Source: Bacteroidota bacterium
Lineage (GTDB): Bacteria > Bacteroidota > Bacteroidia > Cytophagales > Cyclobacteriaceae
Length of the DNA stretch: 62,583 nt
Reading direction: 5' to 3'
NCBI GenBank assembly: GCA_018267215.1
Contig: JAFDYX010000005.1
Span: 1 to 62,583 of the forward strand
Made by a program: the position numbers and the translations under genes. Within the stretch, counting starts at the first letter, position 1. Each line of letters begins with the position of its first letter. Shown one piece after another: positions 7,113-15,889 of this stretch. The notes under the pieces were generated by a model that made no database searches, was not told the origin of the DNA, and was given only the letters and a program-made list of their open reading frames with translations.

Positions 7113-9644
7113 TTACTGCCCTACCATAAACACGGCATTGGCGAAAATCATTTTGCCGTTTTCCCAAAAGCAGCGGAAGGTGGGGTTGTCGGCCATATAA
7201 ACTATGTGCCCCTTGCCTTTGTCTTCTACTCCAAATACCAATGTGTTTTCTAATGCTTTGTTCACTTTATTTCCGGCAAAACCGATCAAAGGTTTTTGTT
7301 TTCCCTTTAAGATGCCCACGTTCCACCCGTTTTCCAGATAGGCATAATGAAGTTCGTTGTTGCGCAACGAATAATAGTAGTTACCCATACCAAAACCGAG
7401 CGGGTGGGTATTATCGAGCGTTACTTTATAGATCGCGCCAAAAATATTTTCGCTTAGCTGTTTTCGCTCGGCATCGGCAAATTTCACAGGACCTTCTTTT
7501 TCCTTTACTTCTTTCTCTTGTTTCTCAGATTTCTTTTTGGCTTCGTCATCAGCAAATACTTTTAGTGCAAATCCTTTTTTGTCGGCAAACTGGTTGGCCG
7601 CATTACCTATTAAAATCAATCGGCCTCCGTCTGTTACCCACCGCTCTATCGTGCTGAGCATGGTCTCATCAAATATCCGGTAGAAGCCTTCGGGCACGAT
7701 CAGCACATTGTATTTCCATAGATCAACATTTTTAAAATAATCTGTGCCGACTACGCTGACGGGATAATGAATTTGCTGCTCAAAGAAATGCCATATCTCG
7801 CCATAACCCAACGAAGAAACCTGATCGCCACCCAGTAATGCCACTTTGGGTTCTTTCAGATAGTTGATGTTACCCGAGCCCAGATCAACACCCTTGTCAA
7901 CAAAACCAGTGGCTGTTGTAAAAATTTTTCGTCCGTGGCTTTTGGCCAGTGTTTGCACTGCGTTGTCAAAGTCGGCAACCCTCTCATTGTTTCTTCTGGT
8001 TACTATTATTGTGCCCCGATCGAACGGTTGCGCCTGCAGCGTAAACGGCTTGGCTGCCGAGCGTACTTTAATTCCTTTTTTTATTAGTGCGGCTAAAAAC
8101 TCCACATCGTTTAAACTTTGGTATTCAAAAATGTAAGCATAGGGCTTGGCCGCGATCTGCTGATAAACAATCGGCTTTGCTTCAAATGATTTGGCCACGC
8201 TTATTTTTTCGTTCAAGGCAAAACCTTTTAATCCGTAACTGTAAAATAAATTCCAGGCGGTGATGTCGTATGTGAGGGAGTCGGTCAGCTTGCTTACCGG
8301 CTCAAACACGGTAGTAATAAATCGGCTTTTAGGTTGGTAGATGTTTACGATGATGTCGTTGGCGGAAATATTTACGTTGGCTGTCGTTTGTGTGCTGAAA
8401 TCGAAACCACGTGTAGCTTTGGCTGCGCCTGCTTGGCCAAACACGATGCTATGAGTTGCCATCCAGTCGGTAATTTTTTTGATTTTATCCGGATTGTTGT
8501 CTGCGCTGATAACGTATGTTTTGTATGGCGCAGCGGGGTTGTTGCTATTGTCGCGGAAATATTTTTCAAACTCGCTCAACAGGCGCGGCACATTTTGCGA
8601 TGAAATTTCTACGGTACTCATGCCGGTGGTAAAGTGGTGCGTCAGGCGGTCTTTCAGCGTAAGCGAGTCGCCCAGTTCGGTGGTTACTGAAATGCCCGCG
8701 TCAATTCCACCCTGCTCGTAGGTCATGCCGATGGCTCCGCTGTAAACCGGATAGGTATCGCCATAGCTGGGGTAATAAAGATCAAAACCTTCTTTGGTAA
8801 AATAGAGCCAGCCGTGTTCATCAAAATATTTGGCGTTATTTTTTCCAATCGCTATTTGAAACTCCCGTTGCCAGTTGCTCACCACTTCGTGGAGGGGTTC
8901 GGCTGCCGGAGGGAAAAAGTAAGGCGAGTTGTAGCCCTGCTCATGAAAATCTACATGAACTTGTGGCATCCACTGGTTGTATAATTTGATACGTGCCTGC
9001 GTTTCCCGCTGGGTCTCCCACGCCCAGTCGCGGTTGAGGTCAAACAGATAATGGTTGGCGCGGCCTCGGGGCCAGGGCTCGCGGTGCTCGCGTGCCTGCG
9101 GGTCAGGGTTGGCAGGCTGGTTGCCATATTGATTGGAGAAGTTAACGTAGCGGTCGCGCCCATCGGGGTTAATGCACGGATCCATGATCACCACCGTGTT
9201 CTTCAGCCATTCTTTTGACTTTGCATTGGCGGGGTTCACCAACTCGTAAAGTGTTTTCATGGACGCTTCCGTAGAGTTGGCCTCGTTGCCGTGTACGTTG
9301 TAGCTCAGCCACACGATGGCCACTTGCGTAGCGGCCTGCCCTTCCACCAGCCCGGTGCGCTTCAGGTTATCCTGTCTGATTTGATCTATATTTTTAAGAT
9401 TTTCGGGCGATGCAATCACCGCATAGATAAGCGGCCGGTGTTCGTACGTTTCACCATACTGTTTTACGGCTACCTGTGCGGGCACAGCTTGTGCCACCTG
9501 ATAAAAATACTCTACTACGCGATGGTGCCGTGTAAAGCGGCTGCCCAGTTCATAGCCCAAAAATTCTTCGGGCGATTGTAGTTTGGTTTGTGCTTGTGCC
9601 AAGCCGACTACTGCCAGCAACAAAAGAAGTATTGATTTTTTCAT
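7113..9644 (-). CDS. M14 family zinc carboxypeptidase, secreted
   Basis: Exported metallopeptidase of 843 residues. The signal peptide is residues 1-19 (MKKSILLLLLAVVGLAQAQ). The M14 domain spans roughly residues 25-340. Zinc ligands His118 and Glu121 sit in NVHGNEAN. The substrate-binding Arg is in NPDGRDRY (about 159-166). NRDW follows at about 204-207, and the third zinc ligand is in VHVDFHEQG (His230 or His234). TTELGDS may carry the catalytic Glu. The large C-terminal half resembles a glutamine-amidotransferase-like fold common in Bacteroidota M14 proteins. A Lys/Glu-rich linker lies near residues 715-735. No T9SS sorting domain is seen. Confidence 0.88.
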   Translation of the reverse strand: MKKSILLLLLAVVGLAQAQTKLQSPEEFLGYELGSRFTRHHRVVEYFYQVAQAVPAQVAVKQYGETYEHRPLIYAVIASPENLKNIDQIRQDNLKRTGLVEGQAATQVAIVWLSYNVHGNEANSTEASMKTLYELVNPANAKSKEWLKNTVVIMDPCINPDGRDRYVNFSNQYGNQPANPDPQAREHREPWPRGRANHYLFDLNRDWAWETQRETQARIKLYNQWMPQVHVDFHEQGYNSPYFFPPAAEPLHEVVSNWQREFQIAIGKNNAKYFDEHGWLYFTKEGFDLYYPSYGDTYPVYSGAIGMTYEQGGIDAGISVTTELGDSLTLKDRLTHHFTTGMSTVEISSQNVPRLLSEFEKYFRDNSNNPAAPYKTYVISADNNPDKIKKITDWMATHSIVFGQAGAAKATRGFDFSTQTTANVNISANDIIVNIYQPKSRFITTVFEPVSKLTDSLTYDITAWNLFYSYGLKGFALNEKISVAKSFEAKPIVYQQIAAKPYAYIFEYQSLNDVEFLAALIKKGIKVRSAAKPFTLQAQPFDRGTIIVTRRNNERVADFDNAVQTLAKSHGRKIFTTATGFVDKGVDLGSGNINYLKEPKVALLGGDQVSSLGYGEIWHFFEQQIHYPVSVVGTDYFKNVDLWKYNVLIVPEGFYRIFDETMLSTIERWVTDGGRLILIGNAANQFADKKGFALKVFADDEAKKKSEKQEKEVKEKEGPVKFADAERKQLSENIFGAIYKVTLDNTHPLGFGMGNYYYSLRNNELHYAYLENGWNVGILKGKQKPLIGFAGNKVNKALENTLVFGVEDKGKGHIVYMADNPTFRCFWENGKMIFANAVFMVGQ

Positions 9645-9836
9645 GATGATAAATAAGATGGGAAGGTATTAAAATTCTTAAGCTGGCTCAACTGTTTTTT
9701 GATTGGCGGCAGCCGGAGGATGGGATGCTCCTGTCAATAGAGCCGAAGGTTCAGACAATTTTTCAATTTTGAATACTAAAGATTTTTAATATCTTCGGTT
9801 CACCTTTAAAACTAAAAACAAACCTAAACTCAAACT

Positions 9837-10220
9837 ATGGAAAATTCAGATTATTCAGGCGGAGGAGGGCTCTTTGCCGCATTGGGCATCTTCGCAGTAA
9901 TTTATGTGGCAATCATCGTATTGATGATTGTCAGCATGTGGAAAATCTTTGTGAAAGCAGGTAAACCAGGGTGGGCGGCCATCATTCCTATTTACAACAT
10001 CATCGTGTTGTTGGAAATAGTGAACAAACCTATCTGGTGGTTTATCTTGCTCATTATTCCTTTGGTTAACTTTATTATTCTCATCATCCTTATCCACAGG
10101 CTTTCGTTGTCTTTTGGCCAAGGTGTTGGTTTTACATTGCTATTAATTTTTGTGGGTATTATCGGATTCCCTATGCTGGCCTTTGGCGATTACAAATATG
10201 TGGGGCCATTGAAAGATTAA
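9837..10220 (+). CDS. DUF5684-type small membrane protein
   Basis: A 127-residue inner-membrane protein with four predicted helices. After a Gly-rich N-terminus come a first helix (AVIYVAIIVLMIVSMW), the characteristic KAGKPGWAAIIPIYNI loop, and further helices. The KAGKPGW..IPIYN pattern is typical of DUF5684 proteins and of hydrophobic regions found in some bacterial signal-peptidase-related proteins. Function is unknown. It lies 6 bases before an RDD-family gene, so the two are co-transcribed and end at a shared terminator. Confidence 0.75.
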   Translation: MENSDYSGGGGLFAALGIFAVIYVAIIVLMIVSMWKIFVKAGKPGWAAIIPIYNIIVLLEIVNKPIWWFILLIIPLVNFIILIILIHRLSLSFGQGVGFTLLLIFVGIIGFPMLAFGDYKYVGPLKD

Positions 10221-10226
10221 TCTAAA

Positions 10227-10706
10227 ATGAATACAAACTATGCCGGATTTTGGCTGCGATTTGTAGCCGTTATCATTGATGGGATCATCATTGCCATTGT
10301 TCGTTCAATTATCGTTTTGCCTGTCTTGGGTGTGATGGGCTTTAGCCTCGCCCATGATGTTCAAAATATTAATTCAGATGATCCCTCATCTATCCTTCCA
10401 CTCATTGGCACAATCATGGCCTTTGCGGGCATCTCAGCGTTGGTCTCTACTGTTATTTGGGTGTTGTATTATTCTTTTATGGAGTCATCTAAGTATCAGG
10501 CCACCGTTGGTAAATTGGTTCTGGGTTTGATCGTAACAGACGAGTCGGGCAGCAAGTTGGATTTTAGCAAAGCGCTTGTGCGAAATCTTTGTAAGATTAT
10601 TTCTTCCATTATTTTGTGTATCGGTTATATCATGGCCGGGTTTACCGATAAAAAGCAAGCACTTCACGACATGATTGCTAAAACATTGGTGGTGAAAAAA
10701 GCATAA
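10227..10706 (+). CDS. RDD family membrane protein
   Basis: A 159-residue protein with the RDD domain: Arg in the first helix region (FWLRFVAVIIDGIII), Asp at the end of that segment, and the later Asp in KKQALHDMIAKT near the C-terminus. Three hydrophobic segments are visible. RDD proteins are poorly characterised; some have been linked to ion or solute transport. Second gene of a two-gene unit with the DUF5684 protein; a strong hairpin follows. Confidence 0.85.
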   Translation: MNTNYAGFWLRFVAVIIDGIIIAIVRSIIVLPVLGVMGFSLAHDVQNINSDDPSSILPLIGTIMAFAGISALVSTVIWVLYYSFMESSKYQATVGKLVLGLIVTDESGSKLDFSKALVRNLCKIISSIILCIGYIMAGFTDKKQALHDMIAKTLVVKKA

Positions 10707-10728
10707 ATACAATTCCACATTATTATAC

Positions 10729-10760
10729 AACAGAGCCTCTGCAGAGGCTCTGTTCATTTT
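10729..10760 (+). terminator. Terminator after the RDD gene
   Basis: Perfect 26-base palindrome at 10729-10754 (AACAGAGCCTCTG and its complement), followed by CATTTTC. The stem is strong; the T-run is short. It separates the DUF5684-RDD unit from the next operon. Confidence 0.7.
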
Positions 10761-10850
10761 CAATAATTTGCACATCAGTCTATTTTCTTTACCTGTTTCT
10801 TCTATCCTTATTTAAGTTTTTATTCACGTAAGTTTGTCTTTCTATTTTTA

Positions 10851-11819
10851 ATGTACTCTATGCAAGCTGATACTCTCCGAGAACTTCGCGCAAAAGGCTT
10901 GATTACCGATGCACAGTTAGAGCGGGTGGAGGCGGTTCGCAGCCGCAAAGTGTTTTCTGTTTTTTATGAATTGCAAACGCTGTTGTATTTGGGTGTGCTG
11001 CTGTTCAGCACGGGTATCGGTCTGCTCATCTATCAGCACATCGGGCAACTGGGGCATTATGCCAGTTTGTTTTTGCTGGGAGCAACTACGGTGGGCTGTT
11101 TTTATTATGCTTTCAAAAAAGGAAACCCTTATGTGCACACAGCCATTCAGTCGCCCACACCTTATTTTGATTATGTGGTTTTGCTGGGCTGTTTGCTTTT
11201 TGTCAGTGTGCTGGGCTATGCTCAGTTTCTTTTTGGGTTTCTGAACGAATCTATTCAAGAAGTAACACTGCTTACGGCTGTCATTTTCTTTTTTATGGCC
11301 TACCGGTTCGATCATGCTGGAGTGCTTTCGCTGGCTATCGTAGCGCTGGCCTCGTTTTGGGGGCTGCGTGTTTCGCTGCCGCAGTGGCGCAGCAGCGAAA
11401 TTTTTGATCAGGCTCATCTAAGAATGGCCGCCCTCATTTTTGGCATCATTGTTTCTTTGATTGCTGTTGTGTTAGATAAAATGAAAATCAAAACTCATTT
11501 TACGTTCACCTATTTTAATTTCTGCTGCCTGATTTTTTTTACCGGTGCGGTAGCTGGCATTTTCAATTCATCCAATAACAATATCTACATTTTATCAACT
11601 TATATCGGCTGCGGAGGCGCTGTGTATTTTGCTTTTCAAAAAAAATCTTTTTTGTTTTTACTGTACGCTTTTGTAGCCGGCTACATCGCCACAACTGATC
11701 TGGCTATCGAATGGATTATGAAAAGCCTGCTGCTCATATCTCTCTACCTGATCGGCTCGTGTGTGGGGCTGGTGTGGTTCATCATCCGTTATAAAAATTT
11801 TTTTAAACGCCACGAATGA
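10851..11819 (+). CDS. DUF2157-type membrane protein
   Basis: A 322-residue inner-membrane protein. The N-terminal soluble helix pair (LRELRAKGLITDAQLERVE) and the following helices match the DUF2157 pattern, a predicted membrane-protein family of unknown role. About nine hydrophobic helices follow. An in-frame ATG at 10860 is an alternative start. The stop overlaps the next start by four bases (ATGA at 11816), showing translational coupling with a second large membrane protein. Confidence 0.7.
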   Translation: MYSMQADTLRELRAKGLITDAQLERVEAVRSRKVFSVFYELQTLLYLGVLLFSTGIGLLIYQHIGQLGHYASLFLLGATTVGCFYYAFKKGNPYVHTAIQSPTPYFDYVVLLGCLLFVSVLGYAQFLFGFLNESIQEVTLLTAVIFFFMAYRFDHAGVLSLAIVALASFWGLRVSLPQWRSSEIFDQAHLRMAALIFGIIVSLIAVVLDKMKIKTHFTFTYFNFCCLIFFTGAVAGIFNSSNNNIYILSTYIGCGGAVYFAFQKKSFLFLLYAFVAGYIATTDLAIEWIMKSLLLISLYLIGSCVGLVWFIIRYKNFFKRHE

Positions 11820-12973
11820 AATTTGCCTATCATCCGATTTGGTTAGCCCATTTGCATTTGGTAAAAGAAGCCAAACGCTGGTGCAAACAAGGCTGGATTT
11901 CAAAAGATCAGTTTGACCGCATCGCGCTGGAGTATCCTTCTTCCCTTTATCATCCTAACTTGTTCATCCGTCTGTTGCTGTTTGTGGCTACGCTTCTTGC
12001 ACTGTTGGGAGTAAGTGGTTTACTAATTCTGGTGTTTGGCAGTGCCGAGCGCACAGTCATCTCAGCCCTGTGCCTACTGTATGGTGTGGTAAGTTGGCTT
12101 TTTCTTGAAGTGTTTTTTGTTAAGAGTAACCATCATTACAAATCGGGGGTAACAGAGGCGCTGCTGTATCATTCAGCCGGGTTTATCATTGGTGGCGTAG
12201 CCGGCCTGACGCACGCCAATATGGATGCTGTTCTTGTTACCTGCATTTTAGTTTTTGCTTTCTGTGCCATCCGTTTTATTGATTTGCTTTCTACACTGGC
12301 GGCCTGGTGTTGTTGTAGTTATTATATTTTTCATTTATTGTACGATGGCGGTGGCCTCTTTCGGCAGGTCATCCCTTTTGCGATGATGGCACTCTTCAGT
12401 GGGGTTTATAGGCTGACTTTAAAAATCAAGAAGAGAAAAGAAAACGAAAGCTGGGCAGATTGTTTCCTCCTCACCGAAGCCTTCAGCTTACTGGCTATTT
12501 ATGCAGCCGGAAATTATCTGGTGGTTCGCGAGTTGAGCGTTTCAATGATGGATCTACATCTGGCCGATGGTGAAGACATTCCTTTTGCGTGGCTATTTTA
12601 TTTTTTTACAGCTGCCATTCCTATCGCTTATCTCTACTTCGGCATCAAGAAAAAAAGTATCGTGTTGATTCGCGTCAGCTTGGTTGTCGTTGCCTGTGCT
12701 GTGTTTACATTCAAGTATTATTTCAGCATCGGTTATCATGAAGTCACCCTGACAGTGGCTGGCATTATTTTAATTGGTCTTTCGTTGTGGTTGATTCGCT
12801 ATCTCAAAACTCCGCGCAACGGCTACACTTCCGAAAATATTTTGTCGGAAAAATGGGGCGATGCCAACCTGAGCGCTTTCGTTATCTCGCAAACCTTGGG
12901 TGGAAACCAAACTACCGAACAAGTGGAGCGGGGCGGATCTTTTGGCGGAGGCGGATCAACGGATAGTTTTTGA
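11816..12973 (+). CDS. Polytopic membrane protein of unknown function, partner of the DUF2157 protein
   Basis: A 385-residue protein with about ten predicted transmembrane helices and a soluble N-terminus (about residues 1-45) that resembles that of its upstream partner (LVKEAKRWCKQGWISKDQFDRIA). The C-terminus is cytoplasmic-looking and ends in a Gly/Ser-rich tail (GGSFGGGGSTDSF) like those of TPM-containing membrane proteins. Its start overlaps the upstream stop, so the two are coupled and may form a complex. I do not recognise a named family. Convergent with uvrA, 2 bases away. Confidence 0.65.
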   Translation: MKFAYHPIWLAHLHLVKEAKRWCKQGWISKDQFDRIALEYPSSLYHPNLFIRLLLFVATLLALLGVSGLLILVFGSAERTVISALCLLYGVVSWLFLEVFFVKSNHHYKSGVTEALLYHSAGFIIGGVAGLTHANMDAVLVTCILVFAFCAIRFIDLLSTLAAWCCCSYYIFHLLYDGGGLFRQVIPFAMMALFSGVYRLTLKIKKRKENESWADCFLLTEAFSLLAIYAAGNYLVVRELSVSMMDLHLADGEDIPFAWLFYFFTAAIPIAYLYFGIKKKSIVLIRVSLVVVACAVFTFKYYFSIGYHEVTLTVAGIILIGLSLWLIRYLKTPRNGYTSENILSEKWGDANLSAFVISQTLGGNQTTEQVERGGSFGGGGSTDSF

Positions 12974-12975
12974 GA

Positions 12976-15810
12976 TCAGATTTTCCCTTTTAAAAATTCA
13001 GCGGTATATCCTTTCCCTTTCTTCACCATCTCTTCGGGCGTGCCGGCAAACAAAAGTTGCCCTCCGTTTTTTTCGCCTCCTTCGGGGCCTAAGTCTATAA
13101 TCCAGTCGGCCGATTTAATGATTTCTAAATTATGCTCGATCACGATGACGGTGTGCCCCTGATCTACGAGCGCCTGAATGGCTTTTAGTAACTTAGAAAT
13201 ATCGTGGAAGTGCAAGCCGGTGGTGGGCTCATCAAATATAAAGAGGATGGTGCCGCGCACTTCTGAGTTTTTTCCCAGGAAGCTGGCCAGCTTGACGCGC
13301 TGTGCCTCGCCTCCGCTCAATGAGTTGGACGACTGACCCAGTTGCACGTAGCCCAGCCCTACCTCAAAGAGCGGCAGGATTTTATCGTAAACCTGTTTCT
13401 TGTCGCTAAAAAATTCAAGCCCTTCTTCTACCGTCATGGCGAGGATGTCGGCAATATTTTTTCCTTTGTGCTGCACTTCTAATATCTCCTGCTTAAAGCG
13501 TTTGCCGTGGCAACTTTCGCACGTCAGGAAAATATCGGCCATAAACTGCATCTCCACTTTTATCTCGCCTTCGCCTTCGCACGTTTCGCAGCGTCCTCCT
13601 TCTACGTTAAACGAAAAATGAGAAGGCCTGTACCCGCGCTGTTTCGACAGCGGCAGGTCGGCAAACAAGTTGCGGATGGCATCGTAGGCTTTTACATAAC
13701 TGATCGGGTTGGAGCGCGAAGATTTGCCGATCGGGTTTTGATCTACAAATTCTACGTGGTCTATCTTGCCGATGTCGCCCGTAAACTGATCGTATCTGCC
13801 GGGGGTGTCGGCCACTTCGCCTTTGGCACGCCCCGTGGCCGGATACAATATTTTTTTTACCAACGTAGATTTGCCCGAACCGCTTACGCCTGTTACCACG
13901 GTAAACACACCGAGCGGAAAGGTGACCTTCAGGTTTTTTAAATTATTTTCGCGCGCCCCGCTGATGGTAATGGCATCTTTCCATTTTCTTCTGTGCGCGG
14001 GCAATTGAATTTTTTCTTTGCCCAACAGATAGTCGGCCGTGTGCGATTGCCCTCCTGTCTTCAGTTCTTTCAACGTGCCCTGAAAAACCAGTTCGCCTCC
14101 ATGGCGGCCTGCTTCCGGACCAATATCTATTATCTGATCTGCAGCCCGCATAATTTCTTCTTCGTGCTCTACCACAATGACGGTGTTGCCTATGTCGCGC
14201 AGTTCTTTCAAGACTTCAATCATGCGTGCCGTGTCGCGCGGATGCAGGCCAATGCTGGGCTCATCTAAAATGTACATGGAGCCGACCAAAGCGCTGCCCA
14301 GTGAAGTAGCCAGTTTGATGCGCTGAAATTCTCCGCCCGACAAGGTGGCCGTTACGCGGTTTAAGGTTAAATACCCCAAGCCCACTTTCGCCATGTACTT
14401 CAGCCGCGATTTTATTTCCAGGAGGATGCGCTCAGCCACTTGCTGTTCGTAGGGGGGCAATTTTAATTTTTCAAAGAAAAGCAGGGTCTCTTCAATCGGC
14501 ATCAACACGATGTCGGTAATAGATTGGTCGTTGATTTTTACATACGAAGCATCTTTGCGCAGCTTCGTTCCCCGGCAGTCGGGGCAGGTAGTACGCCCAC
14601 GAAAACGCGACAGCATAACCCGATACTGGATTTTATGCGTTTTAGATTCCAAGTATTTAAAAAAAGCATGGATGCCCTCAAAATATTCGTTGCCGTTCCA
14701 CAGCAGCTCGCGCTGTTTGTGGGTGAGGTCGGTATAAGCCCGATGGATCGGGAAATCAAATTTAATTCCGTTCTTCAACAAAGGCTTTAGCCAGTTGCTC
14801 ATCACCTCGCCACGCCAGGGTGCAATCGCTCCTTCAAACAGCGACAGCGATTTGTCGGGGATTACCAAGTCTTCGTCTATGCCCAAAATTTTTCCGAAGC
14901 CCTCGCAAGTCTGGCAGGCGCCATAGGGGTTGTTGAAGCTAAAAAAATTTACCGAGGGCTCGGTAAACGTCATGCCGTCCAATTCAAAGCGATCAGAAAA
15001 ATTTTTTTTATCTTTTCCTTCCACATACACCAGGCAGTCGCCATGGCCTTCAAAGAAGGCTGTCTGCACCGAGTCGGATAGCCGGAAGGTAAGATCTTCG
15101 TCCGGAGGGTTAACAGCAGCCCGGTCAATGAGTACCTCCATTTCACCGAAAGGCATTGCAGAAGTTTTTGTTTTCTTTTTCTCTAACTCGGTAGCGGCCA
15201 CTAACTCTTCAATAAATTTTACTTCTCCATTTACCAGCACACGGGCATATCCTTTGCTCAATAGCAAATTCAGTTCATCGGTTCCCTTTCTCCCTTTTTG
15301 AATTTTCAGTGGACATGCAATCATGATGCGCGTTCCTTCTTGTTGCCGGTTGATAAAGTCAACCACATCGGTTACGGTGTGGCGCTTTACTTCGTGGCCG
15401 CTTACAGGCGAAATAGTCTTGCCGATGCGTGCAAACAGCAATTTGAGGTAGTCGTAAATTTCAGTAGTGGTGCCTACGGTACTTCGTGGGTTGCGTGTAT
15501 TTACTTTTTGTTCGATAGCGATGGCGGGCGACACCCCTCGGATGTAATCTACTTCGGGCTTCTCCATCCTTCCTAAAAACTGCCGTGCATAGGAACTTAA
15601 ACTTTCTACATACATGCGTTGCCCCTCGGCAAAAAGCGTATCGAATGCCAGCGATGATTTGCCCGAACCGGAAAGGCCCGTGATCACCACGAATTGATTG
15701 CGCGGAATAGCCACACTCAGGTTCTTGAGGTTGTTGACTCGTGCCCGCTTGATGATGATGTATTCTTTCGGATCGAGGTCGTCTAAATATGAATCGTCAG
15801 GGTTGCTCAT
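12976..15810 (-). CDS. uvrA: Excinuclease ABC subunit UvrA
   Basis: DNA damage-recognition ATPase of nucleotide excision repair. About 944 residues when started at MSNPDDSY, which places a -7 element 7 bases upstream; the longer frame to 15906 would run through that promoter. Two ABC ATPase modules are present: Walker A GLSGSGKSS (about residues 45-53) and GVSGSGKST in the second half, with signatures TLSGGEFQR and SLSGGEAQR. The zinc-finger cysteines are CQTCEGFG/CPDCRGTK in the first module and CETCEGEGE..CESCHGKR in the second. No uvrB or uvrC is nearby. Confidence 0.97.
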   Translation of the reverse strand: MSNPDDSYLDDLDPKEYIIIKRARVNNLKNLSVAIPRNQFVVITGLSGSGKSSLAFDTLFAEGQRMYVESLSSYARQFLGRMEKPEVDYIRGVSPAIAIEQKVNTRNPRSTVGTTTEIYDYLKLLFARIGKTISPVSGHEVKRHTVTDVVDFINRQQEGTRIMIACPLKIQKGRKGTDELNLLLSKGYARVLVNGEVKFIEELVAATELEKKKTKTSAMPFGEMEVLIDRAAVNPPDEDLTFRLSDSVQTAFFEGHGDCLVYVEGKDKKNFSDRFELDGMTFTEPSVNFFSFNNPYGACQTCEGFGKILGIDEDLVIPDKSLSLFEGAIAPWRGEVMSNWLKPLLKNGIKFDFPIHRAYTDLTHKQRELLWNGNEYFEGIHAFFKYLESKTHKIQYRVMLSRFRGRTTCPDCRGTKLRKDASYVKINDQSITDIVLMPIEETLLFFEKLKLPPYEQQVAERILLEIKSRLKYMAKVGLGYLTLNRVTATLSGGEFQRIKLATSLGSALVGSMYILDEPSIGLHPRDTARMIEVLKELRDIGNTVIVVEHEEEIMRAADQIIDIGPEAGRHGGELVFQGTLKELKTGGQSHTADYLLGKEKIQLPAHRRKWKDAITISGARENNLKNLKVTFPLGVFTVVTGVSGSGKSTLVKKILYPATGRAKGEVADTPGRYDQFTGDIGKIDHVEFVDQNPIGKSSRSNPISYVKAYDAIRNLFADLPLSKQRGYRPSHFSFNVEGGRCETCEGEGEIKVEMQFMADIFLTCESCHGKRFKQEILEVQHKGKNIADILAMTVEEGLEFFSDKKQVYDKILPLFEVGLGYVQLGQSSNSLSGGEAQRVKLASFLGKNSEVRGTILFIFDEPTTGLHFHDISKLLKAIQALVDQGHTVIVIEHNLEIIKSADWIIDLGPEGGEKNGGQLLFAGTPEEMVKKGKGYTAEFLKGKI

Positions 15811-15817
15811 GGAGGGG

Positions 15818-15848
15818 CAAAAATAAACTTTGATTATTTCTGCACGAA
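15818..15848 (-). promoter_or_regulatory. Candidate uvrA promoter, very short leader
   Basis: Minus-strand TATTTTTG (complement of 15818-15825) matches TAnnTTTG. With a 19-base spacer the -33 position reads TTCG (15845-15848), three of four matches to TTTG. The -7 box is only 7 bases from the ATG at 15810, so the leader would be a few bases at most. Confidence 0.55.
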
Positions 15849-15889
15849 GGAAATTTGAGTTTACATTTTTAGCGAGTTTACCGAAAAAA

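Noticed and set aside
9645..9836. Regulatory element between the M14 and DUF5684 genes
   Set aside because: AT-rich divergent gap without a box matching TAnnTTTG at a useful distance. Nothing could be supported.
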